Source: UBA4416 sp044357775
GTDB taxonomy: Bacteria > Bacteroidota > Bacteroidia > B-17B0 > Aurantibacillaceae
Assembly: GCA_044357775.1 (NCBI GenBank)
Contig: JBIKOX010000048.1
Location: 1-16,057, forward strand
Direction of reading: 5' to 3'
Length of the DNA: 16,057 nucleotides
In this document: one piece after another, positions 5,245-12,278 of the stretch
Layout: every line of letters begins with the position of its first letter
Position numbering within the stretch: the stretch's first letter is position 1
Notes under the pieces: generated by a model
Databases searched by the model: none
Told to the model about the DNA's origin: nothing
What the model saw: only the letters and a program-made list of their open reading frames with translations
Position numbers and translations under genes: made by a program

Positions 5245-7041
5245 ATGATATAATCCATTTTCATTCTTAATTAACTCATTATGTGTTCCCATTTCTACTA
5301 CTTCTCCTTTTTGTAAAACAACAATTTTATCGGCATTACGGATGGTTGATAAGCGATGCGCAATAACAATGGAAGTTCTGCCCAACATCAATTTATCTAA
5401 AGCTTCTTGCACTAAACGTTCGCTTTCGCTATCTAAACTGCTGGTGGCTTCATCTAAAATTAAAATAGAAGGATTTTTTAATACAGCTCTGGCAATTGCT
5501 ACCCTCTGTCGTTGTCCACCTGATAATTGAATACCTCTGTCGCCTACAAGAGTTTCAAATTTATCCGGAAAACTCATCACAAAATCAAAAGCGTTTGCTT
5601 GTTTAGCAGCTTCAATCACTTCGGCTTCGGTAGCATTAGGTTTACCGTATAAAATATTTTCTCTGATAGTACCTCCAAATAATAAAACATCTTGGGGCAC
5701 AATAGCCATTTGATCTCTTAACTCGGTTAACTCATAATCAGTTGATTTTTTTCCGTCAATAATATATTCTCCTGCATTTGGTTCATAAAAACGCAATGCC
5801 AAAGATGCTAAAGTAGATTTGCCGCTTCCGCTGCTACCAACTAATGCAACGGTTTCTCCAGCTTTTGCGCTAAACGAAATATCCTTTAGTACTACAAAAT
5901 CCGCACGAGTTGGATAGGTAAACTGTATGTTTTTGAATTCCAATTCACCTTTCACTCTGTTTAAATTTAAATTATTTCGGTGGGCTAAATTAATGTGTTC
6001 ATTTGTATCATCAATAATTTCAAATACTCTGTCTGTTGCGCCTAAGGCACGTTGTATAGATGCTAATTGCTCTGGCAATCCTCCAAGCGAACCAGCAACA
6101 AATAAGGAAAGCATCATAAATTTACCAAAGTTCTCAGTAGTTAATTCGCCGGTATTTATTAATAGCAACATTTTATAAAGGATAAAAAAAATGGATCCAA
6201 ATACACACAGAATAATAAAAGCAAAAAAGGCACCTCTCATTACACCATATTTAATACCAAATTTTCTGATATCATTCGTCACTCTATCATACTTACCAAT
6301 TTCTAATTGCTCATTTGTAAAAGCCTTAACGCTTGTTATTCCGGTTAATGCTTCCGATACAATAACACTAGATTCTGAAATTTTATCTTGCAACCCTTTT
6401 GAATAAGCTCTAATTTTTCTCCCATAAAAAATAGCAACTACGGTAATTGGTGGTATAATCACTATAAACCACTTTGCAACATCCCAGGAAGTGAAATAAA
6501 CTAGCAGCACTATCCCGCCAACACCTACAATTGTTTGACGAATAACCTCAGCTATATTAATTGTGAATGCCTCAGAAATAACATTAATATCAGTTGCAAC
6601 CCTACTGCTTAAATCTGCCACCTGATTTTTAGAAAAGAAACTCATGGGCATTTGCACTAATTTATTAAAGGTGTCCGTTCTTAAACCCTTTAAAATATTT
6701 TCTGTTACAATTGAAAAGGTATATACTCTTCCAAAAGATACAAAACCTTGAATGACCAATAAAATTAATAGTTCAACTCCTGTGCCCGTAACCATGCTGC
6801 TAAATGCAGAAGTATCCATTCCTGTATTTCCCAAATAACCAAACATTTTACCTGCAGCCACCGGAAAATAAAGTCCAACCGACGCCGTTCCTGCAATAAA
6901 AAACATCCCAAGAATAAATAGCCACTTACTCTTTCCTAGATACTTGAATAAGCGAAATGACTTTTTAAAATTCTCTGAACTAAGCTTTGCTTTTGGAATA
7001 TCATCTTTGGATTTATGGGTTACCATTTTGCCTTTTGCCAT
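5212..7041 (-). CDS. MsbA-like ABC exporter (fused TM and ATPase domains)
   Basis: Half-transporter of 609 residues that should act as a homodimer in the inner membrane, exporting a lipid or hydrophobic compound. The exporter TM domain covers about 38-330, with hydrophobic helices near 40-61, 88-108, 165-185, 190-207, 270-292 and 305-320. The ATPase domain covers about 365-605: Walker A GSSGSGKST (402-410), Q-loop Q450, signature LSGGQ (506-510), Walker B ILILDE (526-531) and H-loop H562. All key residues are present. Substrate cannot be read from sequence; MsbA (lipid A) is the best-known relative and multidrug exporters are the alternative. Start is the ATG at 7041, about 20 nt after a -7 box. 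Its last 33 nt are duplicated at 4058-4090, so the 3' end may have been rebuilt by an inserted element. Confidence 0.95.
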   Translation of the reverse strand: MAKGKMVTHKSKDDIPKAKLSSENFKKSFRLFKYLGKSKWLFILGMFFIAGTASVGLYFPVAAGKMFGYLGNTGMDTSAFSSMVTGTGVELLILLVIQGFVSFGRVYTFSIVTENILKGLRTDTFNKLVQMPMSFFSKNQVADLSSRVATDINVISEAFTINIAEVIRQTIVGVGGIVLLVYFTSWDVAKWFIVIIPPITVVAIFYGRKIRAYSKGLQDKISESSVIVSEALTGITSVKAFTNEQLEIGKYDRVTNDIRKFGIKYGVMRGAFFAFIILCVFGSIFFILYKMLLLINTGELTTENFGKFMMLSLFVAGSLGGLPEQLASIQRALGATDRVFEIIDDTNEHINLAHRNNLNLNRVKGELEFKNIQFTYPTRADFVVLKDISFSAKAGETVALVGSSGSGKSTLASLALRFYEPNAGEYIIDGKKSTDYELTELRDQMAIVPQDVLLFGGTIRENILYGKPNATEAEVIEAAKQANAFDFVMSFPDKFETLVGDRGIQLSGGQRQRVAIARAVLKNPSILILDEATSSLDSESERLVQEALDKLMLGRTSIVIAHRLSTIRNADKIVVLQKGEVVEMGTHNELIKNENGLYHKLSKLQYELN

Positions 7042-7061
7042 TTCGAGAAAAATTTAAGTTG

Positions 7062-7069
7062 CAAATGTA
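7062..7069 (-). promoter_or_regulatory. -7 box of the ABC transporter gene
   Basis: TACATTTG on the minus strand (7069-7062) fits TAnnTTTG. It is 20 nt from the ATG at 7041. No clear TTTG at 19 nt upstream; a T6 run lies 23 nt upstream. Confidence 0.45.
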
Positions 7070-7129
7070 CTGTTTTATGATAGCTATAAGTTAAAAAACG
7101 GTCATTTTATGGTTAAAAATGGTAAAAAA

Positions 7130-7160
7130 TTTGTCACATTATAAAAATCCATTATATTTG
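7130..7160 (+). promoter_or_regulatory. Consensus Bacteroidota promoter of rpmH
   Basis: TTTG (7130-7133), exactly 19 nt, then TATATTTG (7153-7160): a perfect match to TTTG-N19-TAnnTTTG, as expected for a highly expressed ribosomal gene. The leader to the rpmH ATG is about 40 nt. It is the best promoter in the window and supports assignment to the phylum. Confidence 0.9.
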
Positions 7161-7204
7161 CAGTCCAATTTTGAAAAACTTATAACATTTAAATACTTAA
7201 TACT

Positions 7205-7360
7205 ATGAAACGTACTTTCCAACCATCGCAACGTAAAAGAAGAAATAAACACGGTTTTCGTGAGCGTATGGCTTCTGCAAATGGCCGTAGAGTTTTAGCT
7301 TCTCGCAGATCTAAAGGTCGTAAAAAGTTAACTGTATCGAGCGAAAAAACTCATAAATAA
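7205..7360 (+). CDS. rpmH: 50S ribosomal protein L34
   Basis: A 51-residue, strongly basic protein beginning MKRTFQPSQRKRRNKHGFRE. It continues with RMASANGRRVLASRRSKGRK, the near-universal L34 pattern, plus a short tail ending SSEKTHK. L34 is a small 23S rRNA-binding protein of the large subunit. The ATG follows a consensus promoter and a roughly 40-nt leader without Shine-Dalgarno, and a strong terminator follows 27 nt after the stop, so the gene is a single transcription unit. In many bacteria rpmH sits beside rnpA and dnaA; here its neighbours are a divergent ABC exporter and a glycosyltransferase. No sign of rnpA follows. Confidence 0.98.
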   Translation: MKRTFQPSQRKRRNKHGFRERMASANGRRVLASRRSKGRKKLTVSSEKTHK

Positions 7361-7387
7361 TAAATTGTAATTCATTTTGAATGTATC

Positions 7388-7420
7388 AAAAAAGCTGCCC
7401 ATAAAATAGGCGGCTTTTTT
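7388..7420 (+). terminator. Intrinsic terminator of rpmH
   Basis: AAAAAAGCTGCC (7388-7399), 9-nt loop, GGCGGCTTTTTT (7409-7420): a 12-bp stem with one G-T pair, ending in T6 and followed by more T-rich sequence. It lies 27 nt after the rpmH stop. Confidence 0.92.
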
Positions 7421-7451
7421 ATTTTAATTCACATTTAATTAAGTGCTATAA

Positions 7452-7482
7452 TTTTCATCATAAAGAACTTTAAATACGTTTA
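7452..7482 (+). promoter_or_regulatory. Possible promoter of the glycosyltransferase gene
   Basis: TTTT (7452-7455), 19 nt, TACGTTTA (7475-7482): each box is one base from the consensus and the spacing is right. It follows the rpmH terminator and precedes the TTG start by about 50 nt. Confidence 0.4.
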
Positions 7483-7533
7483 CATACTAAACATTAAAAA
7501 AAATTTGTAAATTATTCTTCATTATAACAGAAT

Positions 7534-8634
7534 TTGCCAAAAATATTAATTATAGCCGATCATCGTTTAAACCGGTCTCCAAGTCAGAGATACCGATTTG
7601 AGCAGTATTTAAGTTATTTTAAGTTGCAGGGATTTGATTGGGAACTTTCGGAAATAATTACAAAAAAAGATGATCAAATTTTTTATCAACCTGGAAATTA
7701 TTTAAAAAAAGGATGGATACTTTTAAAATCAATTTTTATCCGTTTTAACGATTTGAGAAGAGCCTCTGATTTTGATGTTGTTTTTATACAGCGAGAAGCT
7801 TTATTGTTAGGGTCGTCGTATTTCGAAAAGCAATTTTTTAAACGTCATAAAGTTATTTTTGATTTTGATGATAGCATTTGGCTTTTAGACACCTCTCCTG
7901 AAAATAAAAAATTTGAGTTTCTAAAAAATCCAAATAAAACAAAAATCAATATTGCAAATGCTCATGTGGTAATTGCTGGAAATAATTATTTAGCAAATTA
8001 TGCTAACCAGTTTAATAAAAATGTGATAATTATTCCAACAACTATTGATACAGATTTGCATCAACCAAAATCGGAACTAAGAAGCTCTACCTACGTTCAA
8101 CTTGATAAAAAAATAATAATTGGTTGGAGTGGAAGTATTAGCACTATCAAACATTTTGAGATGGCAATTCCTGCTTTAAAAGAAATTCAACATAAATATC
8201 CAAACAAAATTGAAATACATGTCATAGGACAAGGTTCATACAATCATCCGGAACTTACTACTATTAGCAAAAAGTGGGCTGCGGTAACAGAAGTTGATGA
8301 TTTAAATTGTTTTGATATTGGTATAATGCCATTACCTGATGATGAATGGGTAAAAGGAAAATGCGGACTTAAAGGATTATCCTACATGGCTTGCGGAGTA
8401 GCAACGGTTATGTCGCCAGTAGGAGTTAATAAAGAAATAATTGCACATGGTGGTAATGGTTTACTAGCCAGCACTACTAAAGAATGGGTAGAGTGCCTTT
8501 CTCAACTTATTGAAGATTATAATTTAAGGCTACAATTAGGTACAGCTGGAAGGCAGACAGTGGTTAAAAACTATTCTGTAAATGCACATAAGGACAACTA
8601 TTTGGCAATTTTGAAATCGCTTATTAAATCGTAA
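7534..8634 (+). CDS. Glycosyltransferase, GT-B fold, family-4 type
   Basis: 366 residues resembling GT4 enzymes, which transfer a sugar from a nucleotide donor to a glycan or lipid acceptor on the cytoplasmic face. The N-terminal Rossmann-like half starts MPKILIIADH and includes VVFIQREA (82-89) and FDFDDSIW (109-116). The C-terminal half includes IIIGWSGS (194-201) and IEIHVIGQG (226-234). The donor-site region is DIGIMPLPDDEW (261-272) followed by KGLSYMACGVATVMSPVG (280-297), which is diagnostic. No signal peptide or TM helix. The start must be TTG at 7534, since an in-frame TAA lies nine bases upstream and the protein begins properly there. There is no polysaccharide cluster nearby, so donor, acceptor and pathway are unknown. 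Confidence 0.86.
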   Translation: MPKILIIADHRLNRSPSQRYRFEQYLSYFKLQGFDWELSEIITKKDDQIFYQPGNYLKKGWILLKSIFIRFNDLRRASDFDVVFIQREALLLGSSYFEKQFFKRHKVIFDFDDSIWLLDTSPENKKFEFLKNPNKTKINIANAHVVIAGNNYLANYANQFNKNVIIIPTTIDTDLHQPKSELRSSTYVQLDKKIIIGWSGSISTIKHFEMAIPALKEIQHKYPNKIEIHVIGQGSYNHPELTTISKKWAAVTEVDDLNCFDIGIMPLPDDEWVKGKCGLKGLSYMACGVATVMSPVGVNKEIIAHGGNGLLASTTKEWVECLSQLIEDYNLRLQLGTAGRQTVVKNYSVNAHKDNYLAILKSLIKS

Positions 8635-8639
8635 ATTTG
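8610..8639 (+). promoter_or_regulatory. Near-consensus promoter at the end of the glycosyltransferase gene
   Basis: TTTG (8610-8613), 18 nt, TAAATTTG (8632-8639). The -7 box overlaps the glycosyltransferase stop codon and is exact. It could drive gcvT (ATG at 8846) with a leader of about 200 nt, or the small ORF at 8644 as a leaderless message. No better gcvT promoter is visible. Confidence 0.5.
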
Positions 8640-8643
8640 AAAC

Positions 8644-8778
8644 ATGTACTCCGAAGGAAAAAAAGATATATTACCCAACGAAATATATATAAAACGATAT
8701 AAAGATTTTATTCGTTTAGTAAGAATTTCTAAAATGTTATCTAAGGCTAAAATCATTTCTCACACAAATCAAAAATAA
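8644..8778 (+). CDS. Doubtful small ORF, 44 residues, unknown
   Basis: ATG four bases after the -7 box at 8632-8639, ending in TAA. The product starts MYSEGKKDILPNEIYIKRYK and is lysine- and isoleucine-rich and hydrophilic, with no motif I recognise. It may be a real leaderless small protein, an upstream ORF in the gcvT leader, or chance. Nothing in the composition decides this; conservation in relatives would. Confidence 0.25.
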   Translation: MYSEGKKDILPNEIYIKRYKDFIRLVRISKMLSKAKIISHTNQK

Positions 8779-8845
8779 GCATGGATATTTTATCTAGTAA
8801 TATAACCTACTCATATCATACATTAAAAAACAATTAACAAACACT

Positions 8846-9928
8846 ATGAAAAACACAGCACTATCTCAAAAACACATTTCTTTAGGCGCTAAAATGGTTC
8901 CATTTGCAGGATACAATATGCCCGTTTCTTACAGCGGATTAAATGACGAGCATGCAACCGTGCGTAACGCTGTTGGTGTTTTTGATGTTAGCCACATGGG
9001 CGAATTTATTTTAAAAGGCGAGCATGCATTAGATTTAATTCAACGAGTAACGAGTAATGATGCTTCTGTTTTAACGGATGGTAAAGCACAGTATTCTTGT
9101 TTACCAAATAATGATGGCGGTATTGTGGATGATTTAATAGTTTACCGTGTAGATGAAAAAACTTACATGCTAGTTGTTAATGCTTCTAATATTGAAAAAG
9201 ATTGGAATTGGATTAGCAACCACAATACAGATAATGTTGAGATGCATAATATTTCTGAAAAAACTTCTTTATTAGCTATACAAGGTCCTAAAGCGTTAGA
9301 TACTTTACAAAAATTAACTGATGTAACATTAGCAGACATTCCATACTACTCTTTTGCAAAAGGAAAATTTAATGGTATCGACAATGTTGTCATTTCTAAT
9401 ACTGGTTACACAGGTGCTGGTGGATTTGAACTTTATTTTGAAAATGAATCTGCTGAAAAAATGTGGGATTCGATTTTTGCAGCTGGTGCTGAATTTGGAA
9501 TTAAACCAATTGGATTAGGCGCTCGTGATACCTTACGTTTAGAAATGGGCTTCTGTTTATACGGAAACGATATTGACGATACGACATCGCCAATTGAAGC
9601 AGGTTTAGGATGGATTACAAAATTTACCAAAGATTTTACAAACCGCGCTGCTATCGAAAAACAAAAAACAGAAGGTGTAACTAAAAAATTAGTTGGTTTT
9701 GAAATGATTGATAGAGGTATTCCTCGCCACGATTATCAAATTGCTGACTCAAACGGAACCATTATTGGAAAAGTAACTTCGGGAACTCAATCACCTACAT
9801 TAAATAAAGCGCTGGGAATGGGTTATGTAAATAAAGATTTTGCTAAATCTGATTCAGAAATTTTTATAGTAATACGAGATAAAGCAATCAAAGCTAAAGT
9901 TTGTAAAATTCCATTTTTGAAAAAATAA
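8846..9928 (+). CDS. gcvT: Aminomethyltransferase, T-protein of the glycine cleavage system
   Basis: Transfers the methylene group from the aminomethyl-lipoyl arm of H-protein to tetrahydrofolate, releasing ammonia, in glycine catabolism. The 360 residues equal the family length. Visible motifs: KMVPFAGYNMPV (16-27), VGVFDVSHMGE (43-53), the folate-site aspartates in GGIVDDLIVY (91-100), NTGYTGAGGFELY (185-197) and GLGARDTLRLE (223-233). These are followed by the C-terminal TSGTQSP and GMGYV blocks. Start ATG at 8846 has no Shine-Dalgarno. gcvH and gcvP are not in the window, as is usual for scattered gcv genes in this phylum. E3 (lpd, 1-1158) completes the same complex. comB follows after 79 nt and may be cotranscribed. 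Confidence 0.98.
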   Translation: MKNTALSQKHISLGAKMVPFAGYNMPVSYSGLNDEHATVRNAVGVFDVSHMGEFILKGEHALDLIQRVTSNDASVLTDGKAQYSCLPNNDGGIVDDLIVYRVDEKTYMLVVNASNIEKDWNWISNHNTDNVEMHNISEKTSLLAIQGPKALDTLQKLTDVTLADIPYYSFAKGKFNGIDNVVISNTGYTGAGGFELYFENESAEKMWDSIFAAGAEFGIKPIGLGARDTLRLEMGFCLYGNDIDDTTSPIEAGLGWITKFTKDFTNRAAIEKQKTEGVTKKLVGFEMIDRGIPRHDYQIADSNGTIIGKVTSGTQSPTLNKALGMGYVNKDFAKSDSEIFIVIRDKAIKAKVCKIPFLKK

Positions 9929-9938
9929 GTACAAAAAA

Positions 9939-9984
9939 GTATTACGATTAAAGTAACACTTCTATAGATCTTTAATCATACTAC
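9939..9984. repeat. Imperfect inverted repeat between gcvT and comB
   Basis: GTATTACGATTAAAG (9939-9953) pairs with CTTTAATCATACTAC (9970-9984): 15 bp with one mismatch and one G-T pair, and a 16-nt loop. No T-run follows, so it is not a typical terminator. It may be an operator or an mRNA processing/stability hairpin. Confidence 0.45.
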
Positions 9985-10007
9985 GTTAATCATTTAAACT
10001 AATTTAC

Positions 10008-10715
10008 ATGAACATAGAAGTTTGCTATACACCACAAGCCTACCCTCTTTTTCATAAGGATGATTCTATTGTAGTAGTAATAGATATTTTTAGGGCTACC
10101 TCAGCTATTGTTACAGCATTTTATAATGGCGTTAGTAAAATGATTCCGGTTGCAACAGTTGCAGAAGCAAAGGAGTATCAAAGCAATGGCTATTTGGCAG
10201 CAGCTGAGCGTGACGGAGAAATTATTGAAGGTTTTGAATTAGGTAATAGTCCTTTTGGCTATATGAACAACAAGGTAAAGGGAAAAACAATTGCAATATC
10301 AACTACTAATGGCACGCAAGCCATTGAGGCAAGTCGCAAGGCATCAAAAATTGTGATTGGCAGTTTTTTGAATTTAGATGTGTTGTGTGATTATTTATTG
10401 ACTCAAAATAAAGATGTTATTTTAGTTTGTGCCGGCTGGAAAAATAAATTCAATTTAGAAGATACTATTTTTGCTGGAGCAGTGGTTAGCAAATTGTCGG
10501 CTGAATTGGATTGCATAATTACTTGCGACTCTGCCATTGCATCTCAACATCTTTACAATTTAGCAAAAGATGATTTATATGGATTTTTATCGAATTCATC
10601 TCACAGAAATCGGTTAGAAAAATTAGATTTAGAGAGAGACATCCAGTATTGCTTAACCATAAATCAATGTCCTGTTATTCCAATTATGGAAGGTAAATAT
10701 TTAGTTAAGTTGTAA
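10008..10715 (+). CDS. comB: ComB-family 2-phosphosulfolactate phosphatase
   Basis: Family of Mg-dependent acid phosphatases founded by archaeal ComB, which hydrolyses 2-phosphosulfolactate to sulfolactate in coenzyme M synthesis. The 235 residues carry the family blocks: VVVIDIFRATSAIVTA (22-37), AAERDGEIIEGFELGNSP (65-82), STTNGTQAI (98-106), CAGWKNKFNLEDTIFAGAVV (141-160) and LERDIQYCLTIN (208-219). Bacteroidota are not known to make coenzyme M, so the physiological substrate is uncertain; sulfolactate or sulfonate metabolism is one guess. Start ATG at 10008, 79 nt after gcvT, same strand. Family assignment is good, substrate inferred. Confidence 0.88.
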   Translation: MNIEVCYTPQAYPLFHKDDSIVVVIDIFRATSAIVTAFYNGVSKMIPVATVAEAKEYQSNGYLAAAERDGEIIEGFELGNSPFGYMNNKVKGKTIAISTTNGTQAIEASRKASKIVIGSFLNLDVLCDYLLTQNKDVILVCAGWKNKFNLEDTIFAGAVVSKLSAELDCIITCDSAIASQHLYNLAKDDLYGFLSNSSHRNRLEKLDLERDIQYCLTINQCPVIPIMEGKYLVKL

Positions 10716-10751
10716 AAATAAAGTCGGTAACTCTATTTTTAACAACCAATA

Positions 10752-10773
10752 CGTTTAAACAAATTATTAAACG
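10752..10773. repeat. 7-bp inverted repeat upstream of the phosphatase gene
   Basis: CGTTTAA (10752-10758), 8-nt spacer, TTAAACG (10767-10773), in the 150-nt gap before the SpoIIE-type gene. Possible regulator site; chance is not excluded in AT-rich DNA. The gap shows no consensus promoter. Confidence 0.3.
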
Positions 10774-10865
10774 ATATCATCAGCTACTAAAAACTTTTAT
10801 ACATTTTATAAAAAAAAATTGCATCATTACTATTTTAGTTTAATAATTAGTACATTAGATTTATA

Positions 10866-12278
10866 ATGGATGTAATTGCAATAGATGAAAACGATATAAA
10901 ACAGGCGTTTTATAAATCAACTGAAAAAGCACATACAATTGCTTGTTGGATTGGCATTGTTTTAAATTTAGCGTGGTTTGCAAGCGATTATTTTGTTTTG
11001 CCAAATTATTGGATTCCGTTTTTAGTATTTCGCTTTTGTGTTTCTGCTATTAGTTTATTGGCATTACTTTTAAAGCAGCAATTAAAAATTAGCATTTTTA
11101 CGTGTGCTTTTATTTTAGTTTTAGGCATCTCTATTCAAAATGCCTACATGTGGAGCGTAATGGATGTTGAGCATCTGCAAAAACACGCATTTGCATATAT
11201 CGCACTATTTATTGGCGTTGGCATGCTAGTATTATGGGATTTTAAATTATCACTATTGTTATTGCTTACAACAATTATCAGTAATATTATTTTTTATTCC
11301 TTTAATAGCACTTTAAGCATCAGTCAATTTTTAATTAATGGCGGTATGCTAACACTAACGGTTGCCATATTTTGTGTATTCTTAATTAGAAATCGTTATC
11401 GCTTAACCTATAATGAAATAAAAAGCAGGTTACAATTAGAAAAATCAAAGACCCTCATTGAATTTCAAAAAGAAGAAGTTGATGAAAAAAATAATGAAAT
11501 TATTAGTAGTTTAAGATACGCCAAACGTTTACAAGAAGCTTTACTGCCGCCTAAAAATTTGTTAGACAGTTTTTTTAACGACAACTATTTTATTTTATAC
11601 AATCCACGCGATATTGTTAGCGGCGATTTTTATTGGGCTAAAAAAATAAAAACAAGTACTAGCCAAGGAATTAGTAAAGATTATTTATTGCTTGCCGTTG
11701 CAGATTGCACGGGGCATGGTGTACCTGGAGCCTTTATGAGTTTGTTAGGGTCAAATTTTTTGCATCAAAGTGCCGTTGAAAAAAATATTACTTCACCATC
11801 TGCTGTTTTAGATTTTTTAAATCAAAAAATTATTACAACGCTAAATCATGGTTATGGAGAAGAAGAGATTAGAGATGGCATGGATATTTCGTTTATTGCC
11901 ATTGATTTAGAAAGTAATGAATTAGCTTTTTCGGGGGCTAATAATCCTATCTATATTGTTCGCAACAAAACGTTAACAACACTTAAAGCAGATAAACAAG
12001 CCATAGGTAATATGAATGCTATTGTGCAGCCATATAATAACTGCAGCTTTCAGTTAGAACCAAATGATTGCATTTATTTATTTACGGATGGCTATGCGGA
12101 CCAGTTTGGTGGACCAAAAGGAAAAAAATTAATGCGTAAACTATTTGAAGATACATTGATTGCCTATTCCGAAAAAAGTATGTTGGAACAAAAACAAGCC
12201 TTAACATCAACATTTAACAACTGGAAAGGTGATTTAGATCAGGTAGATGATGTGTGTGTAATTGGCATACGAATTTAA
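10866..12278 (+). CDS. Membrane PP2C/SpoIIE-family serine phosphatase
   Basis: 470 residues. Six hydrophobic helices at about 24-40, 47-68, 75-95, 108-124, 127-147 and 156-175. A linker helix with coiled-coil character (180-225) then carries AKRLQEALLPP, typical of Rsb/SpoIIE-type phosphatases. The catalytic domain is 228-470, with metal-site acidic residues in GDFYW (D254), ADCTGHG (D280), DGMD (337-340), FTDGYAD (D408) and QVDDVCV (D461, D462). It should dephosphorylate a serine phosphoprotein in response to a membrane signal. In other bacteria such enzymes act on anti-sigma-factor antagonists, but no STAS or RsbW-like gene is in view. It is convergent with the CHAT gene and the two overlap by 3 nt at the stops, with no terminator between. 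Confidence 0.93.
   Translation: MDVIAIDENDIKQAFYKSTEKAHTIACWIGIVLNLAWFASDYFVLPNYWIPFLVFRFCVSAISLLALLLKQQLKISIFTCAFILVLGISIQNAYMWSVMDVEHLQKHAFAYIALFIGVGMLVLWDFKLSLLLLLTTIISNIIFYSFNSTLSISQFLINGGMLTLTVAIFCVFLIRNRYRLTYNEIKSRLQLEKSKTLIEFQKEEVDEKNNEIISSLRYAKRLQEALLPPKNLLDSFFNDNYFILYNPRDIVSGDFYWAKKIKTSTSQGISKDYLLLAVADCTGHGVPGAFMSLLGSNFLHQSAVEKNITSPSAVLDFLNQKIITTLNHGYGEEEIRDGMDISFIAIDLESNELAFSGANNPIYIVRNKTLTTLKADKQAIGNMNAIVQPYNNCSFQLEPNDCIYLFTDGYADQFGGPKGKKLMRKLFEDTLIAYSEKSMLEQKQALTSTFNNWKGDLDQVDDVCVIGIRI

Noticed and set aside
7504..7536. TTTG ... AGAATTTG as promoter of the glycosyltransferase gene
   Set aside because: Spacing is 21 nt, the -7 box lacks TA, and the box would overlap the TTG start codon; the pair at 7452-7482 fits better.
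8640..8845. Possible glycine riboswitch before gcvT (CTCCGAAGG resembles part of the aptamer)
   Set aside because: The preceding GGAGAG-type strand and the following CAGGYAAAA...GGAC block are absent, so the core cannot form.
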